NCBI GenBank assembly: GCA_050732935.1
Contig: JBOHRW010000173.1
Span: 1-58,973 of the forward strand
Reading direction: 5' to 3'
Source: DASRVA01 sp050732935
GTDB taxonomy: Bacteria; Gemmatimonadota; Gemmatimonadetes; JACCXV01; JAHWKZ01
Length of the DNA: 58,973 nt
Shown here: in pieces, positions 42,010-50,307 of the stretch
How positions within the stretch are numbered: the first letter of the stretch is position 1
Layout: each line of letters starts with the position of its first letter
Position numbers and translations under genes: made by a program
The notes under the pieces: model-generated
Database searches by the model: none
What the model was told of the DNA's origin: nothing
What the model saw: the letters and a program-made list of their open reading frames with translations, nothing else

Positions 42010-43002
42010 TCAGTAGGCGAGGAGCTTCCTGGCGGCCTGGAGAACGTCGTCCTTGCCGGGGAGGTAGTGCTCCTCGAGCGGCGGGCTATAGGGAACGGGC
42101 GTATCGGGTGCCGTGACGCGGACGACCGGCGCCTCCAGGTACTCGAACGCCTTCTCGGCGATCGTGGCCGCGACCTCGCCGCCAAAGCCGCCCGTCCTGG
42201 GCGCCTCGTGGAGGACGATCGCCTTCCCCGTCTTCGCGACCGACGTCAAGACCGTCTCCTCGTCGAGCGGAACCAGGGTCCGGAGGTCCACCACCTCGAC
42301 CTCGACCCCCTCTCCTGCCAGCACCTCCGCGACCTCAAGCGCGACATGAACCATGGCGGCGTAAGTTATTATAGACAAGTCGCTTCCTGTCTTGGCAACT
42401 TTGGCCTCACCGAGCGGCACCACGTAGTCCACCACCGGGAGATCCTCCTTGATCCGCCGGTACAGGAACTTGTGCTCCTGGAAGACGACCGGGTCGTCGT
42501 CGCGGATGGCCGCCTTGATGAGCCCCTTGGCGTCGTAGGGGGTCGCCGGGCAGACCACCTTGAGTCCCGCCGTGTGGACGAAGTACGACTCCGCCTGCAG
42601 CGAGTGGAACGGGCCCCCGTGGACTCCGCCGCCGGCCGGGCCCCGGACCACGATCGGCACGCCGGTCCCCCAGCGGTAGCGGTTCTTGGCGGCCACGTTG
42701 GTGAGCTGGTCGAAGGCGCACGAGATGAAGTCGATGAACTGCATCTCGGCGATCGGCCTCAACCCCATCATCGCCGCCCCCACCGAGGCGCCCACGATGG
42801 CGGCCTCGCTGATCGGGGTATCGATGACGCGGTCCTCGCCAAAGCGGTCTATGAAGCCGTCGGTCACCTTGAAGGCCCCGCCATAGACGCCGACATCCTC
42901 GCCCAGGACGAACACTCGCTCGTCGGCCTCCATCTCCTCCCAGATGCCCTGACGGATGGCCTCGAGGTAGGTGGTCTCACCGCCGCGGCCGGGCGCATTC
43001 AC
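42010..43002 (-). CDS. 2-oxoacid dehydrogenase E1 beta subunit
   Basis: 330 residues with E1beta signatures: EDVGVYGGAFKVTDG, ISEAAIVGASVGAAMMGLRP, EMQFIDFISCAFDQLTN and the C-terminal TPDTPVPYSPPLEEHYLP. It pairs with the separate E1alpha to form an alpha2beta2 E1 for pyruvate, acetoin or branched-chain substrate. I chose the GTG that overlaps the preceding lipoprotein stop by 1 nt (TAGTG), which leaves MNAPGRGGETTYLEA as N-terminus; a GTG five codons upstream is also open. It is cotranscribed with the lipoprotein and E1alpha. Confidence 0.93.
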   Translation of the reverse strand: MNAPGRGGETTYLEAIRQGIWEEMEADERVFVLGEDVGVYGGAFKVTDGFIDRFGEDRVIDTPISEAAIVGASVGAAMMGLRPIAEMQFIDFISCAFDQLTNVAAKNRYRWGTGVPIVVRGPAGGGVHGGPFHSLQAESYFVHTAGLKVVCPATPYDAKGLIKAAIRDDDPVVFQEHKFLYRRIKEDLPVVDYVVPLGEAKVAKTGSDLSIITYAAMVHVALEVAEVLAGEGVEVEVVDLRTLVPLDEETVLTSVAKTGKAIVLHEAPRTGGFGGEVAATIAEKAFEYLEAPVVRVTAPDTPVPYSPPLEEHYLPGKDDVLQAARKLLAY

Positions 43003-43376
43003 TAGTACTGCCCCCACTGGCGGCGGATCTGCAGCCGTACCGAGTCGTCGATCCCGGTCGAGAGGAGCCGGATCTCATAGGGCGGAAACTGCAGGCTGCC
43101 GCCGGGGCCCGTGCGCAGCGTCTCCTGGCGAATCCCGCCCTGTCCGTCGACTCGCAAGACGGCCTCGTTCACGCCGACGTTCACGAGCGTGACCTCCAGT
43201 CGACCGCTGTCGACGATCGCCCGCTCACCGAGGTCGAGATCGAGGTCGGTCTTCCAGACCTCCTCGCCCGGCACGTTGGCGACGCCCTCGCGGCTGACGG
43301 TCGCGCTGCACGCCGCGGTCACGAGCGCCGAGATCGCGAACGTCGCGACCGCGATCCGCTTCCAGGCGCGGCTCAC
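43002..43376 (-). CDS. Small lipoprotein encoded between E1alpha and E1beta (paralogue A)
   Basis: 124 residues. The signal MSRAWKRIAVATFAISALVTAAC has the lipoprotein cysteine at Cys23, predicting an exported, membrane-anchored protein. The mature region is beta-rich: GEEVWKTDLDLDLGERAIVD, GRLEVTLVNVGVNEAVLRVD and a terminal SVRLQIRRQW. It has a clear paralogue in the window downstream of the AGCS symporter. The GTG start overlaps the E1alpha stop by 4 nt, and the stop overlaps the E1beta start by 1 nt, so it is translated in the middle of a cytoplasmic enzyme operon. Function unknown. Confidence 0.8.
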   Translation of the reverse strand: MSRAWKRIAVATFAISALVTAACSATVSREGVANVPGEEVWKTDLDLDLGERAIVDSGRLEVTLVNVGVNEAVLRVDGQGGIRQETLRTGPGGSLQFPPYEIRLLSTGIDDSVRLQIRRQWGQY

Positions 43377-44452
43377 TGGATGATCTCCGCCTCGAAGTCG
43401 TGGAAGTTGGGATGCGCGGCCGTCCACCGCGGCGTGGCCCAGACATCGTCGAGCGCCGTCCGCGGGTCGGGCATGGGAGCGGCCTCGGCCTCGGCCACGG
43501 CCTCGTCCAGCTTGTCCCCGATGCGGCCGTCGATCCGCTCGATCTGCTCCTCGGTAAGGATCTCCTCCTGCAGGAGGAAGCGCCGGTAACGGTCCACGGG
43601 ATCCTTGGCCTCCCAGGCTTCCAGCTCCTCCTTCGGCACGTAGCGCTGGTCGTCGTGCTCGGCGTGCCCCTTCCGGCGGTACGTCTTCACCTCGATCAGG
43701 GTCGGGCCGTCGCCACGCCGGGCCCGATCGACGGCCCGGCGCGCGGCCGCGTACGACTGCAGGACGTCGTTCCCGTCCACCTGCTCCCCGGCGCAGCCGT
43801 ACCCACGGGCGCGGTCGACCATCTCGCGATTGCCCATCTGCTTCCCGGTGGGTGTGGAATAGGCATAGCAGTTGTCCTCGGCCACGAGGATCACCGGCAG
43901 GCCCCGGGCACACACGAAGTTCCATCCCTCGTGGGCGGCGCCCGTCGAGAAGCCGCCGTCCCCGATGTACGCCAGGCACACGCGGTTCTCGCCCTTCATG
44001 CGCGAGGCTAGCGCCACGCCGGCCATGACCGGGATCATGTCGCCGAGCATGGAGACAGGCCCGATGAACGCCTTCTCCATGTCGCCGAAGTGGATGTTGA
44101 GGTCTCGCCCGCGTGACGGGCCCGTGGCCCTGGCCATGTACTGCTTCAGGATCTCGGCGGGCTCCGCGCCCTTGACGAGGATCGATCCCAGGTTCCGGAT
44201 GAGGGGGGTCACGAAGTCGCGCCTCCCGAGCGCGTAGGCGGTGCCGACCGACTCCGCCTCCTGGCCCAGCGAGCGGTACACGCCCCCCACCACCTTCCCC
44301 TGCCGGTAGAGGTTGACGAGCCGCTCCTCGAGCCGGCGGTTGAGCAGCATGTACCAGTAGAGGTCGAGGTGCTGGGCGCGCTCGATCTCGAGGTCGTCGG
44401 GGACGACGATTTCGGGAACATCGAGGGCGACCGTCGAGGCGACGTCGTTCAT
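43373..44452 (-). CDS. 2-oxoacid dehydrogenase E1 alpha subunit
   Basis: 359 residues. RSLGQEAESVGTAYALGRRDF and the TPP-binding GDGG (164-167; IGDGGFSTGAAHEGWNF to NCYAYSTPTGKQM) identify E1alpha of the pyruvate/acetoin/branched-chain type. The KTYRRKGHAEHDDQRYVP segment is typical of acetoin- and pyruvate-type alpha chains. It pairs with the E1beta gene, separated by the small lipoprotein. The ATG is chosen at the start of the conserved MNDVAST sequence; upstream in-frame sequence is the antisense shadow of the GTPase. Confidence 0.94.
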   Translation of the reverse strand: MNDVASTVALDVPEIVVPDDLEIERAQHLDLYWYMLLNRRLEERLVNLYRQGKVVGGVYRSLGQEAESVGTAYALGRRDFVTPLIRNLGSILVKGAEPAEILKQYMARATGPSRGRDLNIHFGDMEKAFIGPVSMLGDMIPVMAGVALASRMKGENRVCLAYIGDGGFSTGAAHEGWNFVCARGLPVILVAEDNCYAYSTPTGKQMGNREMVDRARGYGCAGEQVDGNDVLQSYAAARRAVDRARRGDGPTLIEVKTYRRKGHAEHDDQRYVPKEELEAWEAKDPVDRYRRFLLQEEILTEEQIERIDGRIGDKLDEAVAEAEAAPMPDPRTALDDVWATPRWTAAHPNFHDFEAEIIQ

Positions 44453-44544
44453 GGGGCTCGCGGGGGGCCTCCGGGGTGAGGAAGCGTTCGATCGTGACCC
44501 GTGACAAACTAGGACGGCCGGCCCATCCCGGCGAGGGCACGGCC

Positions 44545-46422
44545 CTAACGCGCGGCCAGCGCCTCCTGGCGCCGATCGGCACGCCTGCGATCGGTCGCGT
44601 CGAGGATCGCCTTCCGGACACGCACCGACCGGGGGGTGACCTCGACCAGCTCGTCGCCGGCGATCCACTCGAGCGCAAGATCGAGCGTGAGCTCGCGGGG
44701 CGCCTTGAGCCCGGTGTCGACGTCCCGCGTCGAGGAGCGGTGGTTGGTCACGTGCTTGCGCTTGGTGGGGTTGCAGGGAAGGTCGCCCGGGCGCGCGCTC
44801 TCGCCGACGATCATCCCCGCATAAATACGGTCCATCGGCTGGACGAAGAGCGTCCCCCGCTGCTGGAGGTTCTCCAGCGCGAACGACGTCGCCGTACCCG
44901 CATCCAGCGAAACCATCGCCCCGCGGTCGCGATGCTCCACCTCGCCGCGCCACGGCTCGAAGGCGCGAAAGCGGCTGGTCAGGATCCCCAGCCCCCGCGT
45001 ATCGGTCAGGAACTCGGAGCGGTAGCCGATCAGACCGCGGGTGGGGATCGTGAACGCGAGCCGGACGAGCCCGGTACCGGCATTGTGTACACCGGTCAGC
45101 TCGCCGCGCCGGCCGGCCAGCTTCTCGTAGACCACGCCCTGACTCTCTTCGGGAACGTCGATCAGCAGGTCCTCGATCGGCTCCAGCACGGCGCCATCGG
45201 GAGTTTCGCGGAGGATCACCTCGGGCCGCGAAACGCACAGTTCGATTCCCTCGCGTCGTATCTCCTCGATCAGGATCGCCAGATGGAGCTCGCCGCGGCC
45301 CGACACCTTGAGACCGTCGGGCCGCCCGATGTCCTCGACTCGCAGGGCCACGTTGACACGCGCCTCGCGCTCCAGCCGGTCGCGAATCTGGCGCAGCGTC
45401 ACCGCCTTGCCCTCGCTTCCCGCGAGCGGGCCTCCGTTGACGAGGAAGAGCATGGAAACGGTGGGCTCCTCGATTTCGAGGGGCGGCAGAGCCGGCGTCT
45501 CGAGCTCGGGGTGGCCGAGCGTGTCACCCACCCGCAGGTCCTCGAACCCGGCGATCCACACGATGTCGCCCGCCACGACCGAATCGACCTCTTCGCGCTC
45601 GACGCCACGCGTCACCCACAGCCGGGACGAGCGGCCCGGCCCGCTGCCGGTCACCCGGAACGAGGTCCGATCGGGATCCTCCCACTCGACCGTGGTCCGG
45701 GTGAGCAGGTCCCCCATTGCGTGCCCGCCCTGGAGAACCCGGCCGCAGCCGATCCTTCCCAGATAGTCGCTCCAGGCGAGCGTGGAGACCTGCATGCGGA
45801 AGGGCTCGCCCGGCGCGACCGCCGGCGCCGGGACCCGCTGGATGATGGTCTCGAACAGCGGCGCCATGCCGCGACGATCGTCGACCTCGAGGTCGCGAAC
45901 GAACCAACCGTCGAGGCCCGAGCCGTACAGGACCGGAAAGTCCGCCTGCTCGTCGGTGGCGCCCAGCTCGAGGAACAGATCGAAGGTGTCGTGGAGCGCC
46001 TGGTCGGGGCGGGCGCTCGCCCGGTCCACCTTGTTGAGGACGACGATCGGCCTGAGCCCCAGCCTCAGCGCCCGCATGAGGACGTAACGCGTCTGAGGCA
46101 TCGGCCCCTCGTTCGCGTCCACCAGCAGCAGCGCCCCGTCGACCATCGACAAGACGCGCTCGACCTCGCCGGAAAAATCGGCATGACCGGGCGTGTCCAC
46201 GATGTTGATCCGATGCCCTTCCCACTCGACCGTGCAGTGCTTGGACCGGATCGTGATCCCTCGCTCCCGCTCCAGGTCGTTGGAGTCCATGACCCGCTCG
46301 ACGACCTCGGCGCTCTCGCGGAAGACATGAGCCGCCTGGAACACGGCGTCGATCAGCGTCGTCTTGCCGTGATCGATGTGGGCGATGATCGCCAGGTTTC
46401 GGATGCGCTCGGGCGTCGTCAT
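44545..46422 (-). CDS. typA: Ribosome-associated translational GTPase TypA/BipA
   Basis: 625 residues, full length. G1 motif AHIDHGKTTL (14-23), DTPGHADF switch II region and NKVD are present, followed by the EF-G-like domains and the unique BipA C-terminal region (RGLIGYRSEFLTDTRG, NLQQRGTLFVQPMDRIYAGM, GEHNHRSSTRD-like NHRSSTRDVDTG). Functions in ribosome assembly and stress growth. The start ATG has no obvious Shine-Dalgarno; an intrinsic-like terminator sits in the leader region. The last ~20 residues are an Arg/Ala-rich tail. Confidence 0.97.
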   Translation of the reverse strand: MTTPERIRNLAIIAHIDHGKTTLIDAVFQAAHVFRESAEVVERVMDSNDLERERGITIRSKHCTVEWEGHRINIVDTPGHADFSGEVERVLSMVDGALLLVDANEGPMPQTRYVLMRALRLGLRPIVVLNKVDRASARPDQALHDTFDLFLELGATDEQADFPVLYGSGLDGWFVRDLEVDDRRGMAPLFETIIQRVPAPAVAPGEPFRMQVSTLAWSDYLGRIGCGRVLQGGHAMGDLLTRTTVEWEDPDRTSFRVTGSGPGRSSRLWVTRGVEREEVDSVVAGDIVWIAGFEDLRVGDTLGHPELETPALPPLEIEEPTVSMLFLVNGGPLAGSEGKAVTLRQIRDRLEREARVNVALRVEDIGRPDGLKVSGRGELHLAILIEEIRREGIELCVSRPEVILRETPDGAVLEPIEDLLIDVPEESQGVVYEKLAGRRGELTGVHNAGTGLVRLAFTIPTRGLIGYRSEFLTDTRGLGILTSRFRAFEPWRGEVEHRDRGAMVSLDAGTATSFALENLQQRGTLFVQPMDRIYAGMIVGESARPGDLPCNPTKRKHVTNHRSSTRDVDTGLKAPRELTLDLALEWIAGDELVEVTPRSVRVRKAILDATDRRRADRRQEALAAR

Positions 46423-46447
46423 AGGGTCGCGTGTCGGGCTGAACGGG

Positions 46448-46482
46448 AAAAAAGAATGATGCGCCTCCGGCCGGAGGGCGCC
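46448..46482 (-). terminator. Intrinsic terminator after the AGCS/lipoprotein unit
   Basis: Minus strand: GCGCCCTCCGG / CCGGAGGCGC stem with one bulged base, followed by ATCATTCTTTTTT. It lies about 65 nt after the paralogue B stop and just before typA, insulating the GTPase. Confidence 0.65.
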
Positions 46483-46545
46483 ACGGAGGATCCGGACAGG
46501 AAATCTACCGCCGTCGGTGGAGGTCGTCCATGAGAGCCGCGTTAT

Positions 46546-46947
46546 CTACCGCTGGCCGCCCGCCGGCTCCCGCGAGACCTGGAGCCGGGCGGAATCGACG
46601 CCCGGAAATCCCATCACCCGCACGGCGTAGGGCTCGAGGCGGGCGGCTTCGGAGAGCAGGGCGTTCCGCACCACATCTATCACCTCCTCGGTCGAGCGCC
46701 CGTCCGCGCCGGCGAGCCGCACGGTCACCGTCCCGAGCCGGCTGCCGGCGTCGACGGTGAGCACGGTGACGACGAGCTGCCCGTCGTCGACCTCCGCGCT
46801 CTCCCCCACCCGGAGAAAGACCTCCTCCGTCCAGGTCTCCGCCTCGGGAACCCGGTCGGACTGCTCGAATGGGCAACCGGCACCCAGGCAAACCGGGGCC
46901 GCGAGCGCGAGAAGCGCGGCGCGGCCCACGTTTCCCCCGATCCTCAC
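46546..46947 (-). CDS. Small exported protein (paralogue B of the E1-linked lipoprotein)
   Basis: 133 residues. A signal peptide (MRIGGNVGRAALLALAAPVC) leads to Cys25 in LGAGC, an imperfect lipobox. The mature region mirrors paralogue A: a W/LGE.A.VD.G.L.VT pattern (VGESAEVDDGQLVVTVLTVD), the internal helix STEEVIDVVRNALLS, and a C-terminal PYAVRVMGFPGVDSARLQVSR matching A's SVRLQIRR. The GTG start overlaps the AGCS stop by 4 nt. Same unknown family, probably another exported beta protein. Confidence 0.78.
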   Translation of the reverse strand: MRIGGNVGRAALLALAAPVCLGAGCPFEQSDRVPEAETWTEEVFLRVGESAEVDDGQLVVTVLTVDAGSRLGTVTVRLAGADGRSTEEVIDVVRNALLSEAARLEPYAVRVMGFPGVDSARLQVSREPAGGQR

Positions 46948-48701
46948 GCCCCTGGCCCTCTGGCCTTCTTCGCCGCCACCGCCCGCTTGTGCGCCTCGTA
47001 GTTCTCCCGCCACGGCTCACGCTCGAAGTAGGAGCGGGTCATCGCCTTGACCTGCGGCGAGAGGAGGAGCAGCGCCAGCAGGTTGTGCAGGATCACGATC
47101 CCCAGGAAGACGTCCCCCAGAGCCCAGATCGAGGCCAGCGGCACCACGGCGCCGATGAAGTGCATGACGACATAGACCATCTTGTAGGGGAAGACGGCCC
47201 GCTTCCCCAACAGGTAGTAGGCGCAGCGGTCGCCGTAATAGGACCACGAGATCGCCGTCGAGATGGCGAACAGCAGGACGCTGATCAGGACGATCAGGTT
47301 CCCCCAGGTTCCGGGCAGGCCGTGCTGGAAGCCGAGCGCCGTCAACGGCGCGCCGCTCTCGACCGCCGGTCCCCAGAGCACCGTCGTCGTCTCGCCCGCC
47401 GATGTCGTGGCGACGCCACGGACGGGATCGATCGCCCCCGTGAAGGGTTGGCTGAGATCGCTGTCGAGAAAGAGCTCGCCCAGTGCGGCCTCGTGCCACG
47501 CGATCCGCGGATCCCCGGGCGCGGTGACTACCGGCCGGCCTTCCTCGAAGTGGACCTCTCCGGGCGCGGCGTCCAGGCGGCGGAAGCCGCCATCCTCGGT
47601 CGATGTCACGTAGGAGATGTCGCCACCGCCCAGCGTGATCTCGGTCGTGATCGTGTCATTCCAGACGCCGGTCGTGATGATGACGAGCGCCGTCATCGTG
47701 CAGATCACGATCGTGTCGATGAAGGGCTCCAGGAGCGCCACGACGCCTTCCGACACCGGCTCGTCGGTCTTCGCGGCCGCGTGGGCGATCGGTGCCGATC
47801 CCTGACCCGCCTCGTTGGAGAAGAGCCCCCGCCGGACGCCCCACATCATCGTAACCAGGAAGACGCCGATCCCCCCGCCGGCGATCCCCGCCGACGGATT
47901 GAACGCCTCGGTGAACACCAGCCCGACCGAGGGCAGGACGCTCTGATAGTTGACGGCGAGGATGAACAGCGCCCCGGCCACGTAGATGACAGCCATGGTG
48001 GGCGCGAGCACGGCGGTCACCCTACCGATACGCGTTATGCCGCCCACCACGACGAGGAAAACGATCGCAGCCGTGATAAGGCCGGTGATCCACACCGGCA
48101 CCCCGAACGTCGCCTCCATCGAGTCGGCCACCGTGTTGGCCTGGATCGCGTTGCCGGTCATGAACGCGGTCGTGCCGAGCATGATCGCGAAGAAGATCGC
48201 CATCGGTTTCCACTTCGAGCCGAGGCCCCGCTCGATGTAGTACATGGGCCCGCCAGCGACCGTGCCCTCCCATTTGTCGGGATCGTAGTCGGGACCGGTG
48301 ATCGACCGGTAACGCTGGGCCAGCGTGACCTCGGTGTACTTCGTGGCCATTCCGAGGAAGGCCGTCACCCACATCCAGAACAGCGCGCCGGGCCCGCCGA
48401 AATGGATCGCGATCGCCACACCGGCGATGTTGCCGATCCCCACCGTAGCGCTCAGCGCGGTGGTCAGCGCCTGGAAGTGCGAGACGTCTCCGGGCTCGTC
48501 GGGATCATCGTACTTCCCGCTCGTAACCGCGAAGCCATGACCCAGCCGGCGCAATTGGATGAATCCGAGGTAGAAGGTCAGGTACAGGCCGGTGCCGATC
48601 AGCGCGATGACGACGTACGGCAGGATCTCTCCCTGGATGGTGAACCCGCTCTGCCAGACGATGCCGTTGAGAAACTCGACGACACTCTCGAAAGTCTCCA
48701 T
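46944..48701 (-). CDS. Alanine/glycine:cation symporter (AGCS family)
   Basis: 585 residues with AGCS signatures: GDVSHFQALTTALSATVGIGNIAGVA, GPGALFWMWVTAFLGMATKYTEVTLA, and VGGPMYYI/GNAIQANTVAD in the core. It is longer than usual because of an insertion of about 105 residues (roughly 348-453) between two transmembrane regions: LGGGDISYVTSTEDGGF through FTGAIDPVRGVATTSAGETT, predicted soluble and beta-rich. Likely imports alanine/glycine or another small amino acid with sodium. It starts directly at the CtlX stop (TGAATG) and is coupled to paralogue B. Confidence 0.93.
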   Translation of the reverse strand: METFESVVEFLNGIVWQSGFTIQGEILPYVVIALIGTGLYLTFYLGFIQLRRLGHGFAVTSGKYDDPDEPGDVSHFQALTTALSATVGIGNIAGVAIAIHFGGPGALFWMWVTAFLGMATKYTEVTLAQRYRSITGPDYDPDKWEGTVAGGPMYYIERGLGSKWKPMAIFFAIMLGTTAFMTGNAIQANTVADSMEATFGVPVWITGLITAAIVFLVVVGGITRIGRVTAVLAPTMAVIYVAGALFILAVNYQSVLPSVGLVFTEAFNPSAGIAGGGIGVFLVTMMWGVRRGLFSNEAGQGSAPIAHAAAKTDEPVSEGVVALLEPFIDTIVICTMTALVIITTGVWNDTITTEITLGGGDISYVTSTEDGGFRRLDAAPGEVHFEEGRPVVTAPGDPRIAWHEAALGELFLDSDLSQPFTGAIDPVRGVATTSAGETTTVLWGPAVESGAPLTALGFQHGLPGTWGNLIVLISVLLFAISTAISWSYYGDRCAYYLLGKRAVFPYKMVYVVMHFIGAVVPLASIWALGDVFLGIVILHNLLALLLLSPQVKAMTRSYFEREPWRENYEAHKRAVAAKKARGPGA

Positions 48702-49607
48702 TCACACTCCCTGGTGGAGTTCGGCGAGCATGCAGCGGGCGCTCCCGCCGCCGTGCGTCTCGATCGTGGTCAGGTCGACGTGGAGGGGCTCGGTGTGCCG
48801 AGTCAGCATCGCGAGCTGGTCGGCCCGGAACGACCGATGCGCCCGGTCGGACATCACCACGAACCTCTTCCCGTCTTCGTTCTCGAGCTCGAGGACGTTG
48901 CCGCAGAAATCATGCATCTGATCGAGCGAGATCTCGACGACCTCGTGATCCGTGTCCGCCAGCGAACCGAGCAGGCGATCGCGCTCGCCTGGCAACTGGA
49001 TCGCCTCGTCGCACACGACGGCCCAGCCCATCCCGATGCCCATCACGACGTTGGTGTGATAGATCTCGCGGCCGTCCCGATCGCGGGCGGCGAAGATAAC
49101 CGGCACGTGGTCGAAGCGCTCCGCCCACTCGCTGACCAGCACGGGGTCGGTGCGCCGGGACACACTTGCATAAACGATTCGCGACGGTTCGTCAATCACC
49201 AGGCTCCCCGTCCCTTCGAGATATCGCCCATCCGCCTCGGGCCCGGTGAGATCGACGACCTTCGGGTACCGCTCGCTCAGCCAGGCGACGAGCTCGGGTC
49301 TCCGCTCACCGCGGCGCGTCGCCGCGCGCATCGGGTACAGGACCAGCGTCCCGTCCCGCGCGGTGGAGAACCAGTTGTTGGGAAAAACGGCGTCCGGGGT
49401 GCCGGCGTTGGAGGGGACGTGTATGGCGACTTCGATCCCCCGTCTCTCGAGCGCCCTCCGGAGCGCGGTGAACTCGGACCTGGCGGCCGTCTCCACGGCG
49501 GGGTCGACGGCGGTCATTCCCGGCTTCTGGAAGACGTTGTCTTCGGCGGTGTCGGGATTCGCCCGGAAGCCCACCGGATCGACCATGAGGACACGGTGTG
49601 CGGCCAC
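48702..49607 (-). CDS. CtlX-like hydrolase of the arginine deiminase family
   Basis: 301 residues matching the arginine-deiminase-related CtlX group (citrulline ureidase type). Motifs: RVLMVDPVGFRANPDTAEDN, PDAVFPNNWFST, RYLEGTGSLVIDEPSR, GREIYHTNVVMGIGMGWAV, DFCGNVLELEN, with nucleophile Cys292 in GGGSARCMLAEL. It probably hydrolyses citrulline, arginine or a related guanidino/ureido amino acid. It is encoded 17 nt after the cyclophilin and directly before the AGCS symporter, supporting amino-acid scavenging. GTG start. Confidence 0.88.
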   Translation of the reverse strand: MAAHRVLMVDPVGFRANPDTAEDNVFQKPGMTAVDPAVETAARSEFTALRRALERRGIEVAIHVPSNAGTPDAVFPNNWFSTARDGTLVLYPMRAATRRGERRPELVAWLSERYPKVVDLTGPEADGRYLEGTGSLVIDEPSRIVYASVSRRTDPVLVSEWAERFDHVPVIFAARDRDGREIYHTNVVMGIGMGWAVVCDEAIQLPGERDRLLGSLADTDHEVVEISLDQMHDFCGNVLELENEDGKRFVVMSDRAHRSFRADQLAMLTRHTEPLHVDLTTIETHGGGSARCMLAELHQGV

Positions 49608-49624
49608 GTCGGCGTGTCGACGCC

Positions 49625-50191
49625 CTATCGGGGCCCATCCGCGACCACGCGATGGATGGCGTCCAGTCGCGGGAACTCGCGGTCGAGATAGGCGTTACCC
49701 TCGCGCTGGATCCTTCTCTGATCGGGTCCCCGCCCTCGCGGGGCGCCTTCGCCATAAGCCGCGTACAGCCGGTCCACGACGTCCATGCCCTCCACGACCT
49801 CGGCGATAGGCGCGAAGCCGATCTCGTCCAGGCCGGGGTTGTCGCCGCAGTTGATGAAGAGCTGGGTGGTCCGGCTGCCGGGGCCTGCCATCGCGTACGT
49901 CACCCGCCCTCGCGTGTTGGACTCGACGACCGCGTCGTCGGGGATGGTACGGCGGCGCCACTCGGCGCTGAGACCCGGATCGCCGTGGATCCCGAACTGG
50001 GCCACGAACCCGTCCAGGACGCGGAAGAAGCGGCAGCCGTCGAAGAAGCCGGTCGCCACCAGCCGATGAAAGCGGTCGACGCCGTGGGGCGCCCAGGCGC
50101 GATGCACCAGGGCCACGAAGTCCCCACGCGAGGTCTCGAAGCGAACGCGGAAGGTTTCGGGCGATCGGTCGGTGTCGGGGCCAGGGATCAT
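49625..50191 (-). CDS. Peptidyl-prolyl cis-trans isomerase, cyclophilin type
   Basis: 188 residues. The cyclophilin core reads RVRFETSRGDFVALVHR, FFDGCRFFRVLDGFVAQFGIHGDP, GRVTYAMAG, TQLFINCGDNPGLDEIGFAPIAEVVEGMDVVD. No signal peptide, so cytoplasmic. The ATG is preceded by a TATATT -10-like element 9 nt upstream without a Shine-Dalgarno, indicating a very short leader. It lies 17 nt upstream of ctlX and is probably cotranscribed with it. Confidence 0.95.
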   Translation of the reverse strand: MIPGPDTDRSPETFRVRFETSRGDFVALVHRAWAPHGVDRFHRLVATGFFDGCRFFRVLDGFVAQFGIHGDPGLSAEWRRRTIPDDAVVESNTRGRVTYAMAGPGSRTTQLFINCGDNPGLDEIGFAPIAEVVEGMDVVDRLYAAYGEGAPRGRGPDQRRIQREGNAYLDREFPRLDAIHRVVADGPR

Positions 50192-50200
50192 CCGGCCGCC

Positions 50201-50206
50201 AATATA
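50201..50206 (-). promoter_or_regulatory. TATATT -10 close to the cyclophilin start
   Basis: TATATT (5/6) on the minus strand, 9 nt before the ATG. No clear -35; the leader would be at most a few bases. Confidence 0.35.
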
Positions 50207-50307
50207 TCGAAAGACCCTGCCTGGCGTGGTGAGGCACTGGCGTGCCGGTTTGACGCCGGGCACCGGCCAAGAGACCTTGAGACGGCCGCCAACCAAGAGG
50301 AGCCACC

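Noticed and set aside
46869..49691. Very long plus-strand open frame opposite AGCS and ctlX
   Set aside because: Mirror of real minus-strand genes whose conserved motifs fix the correct strand.
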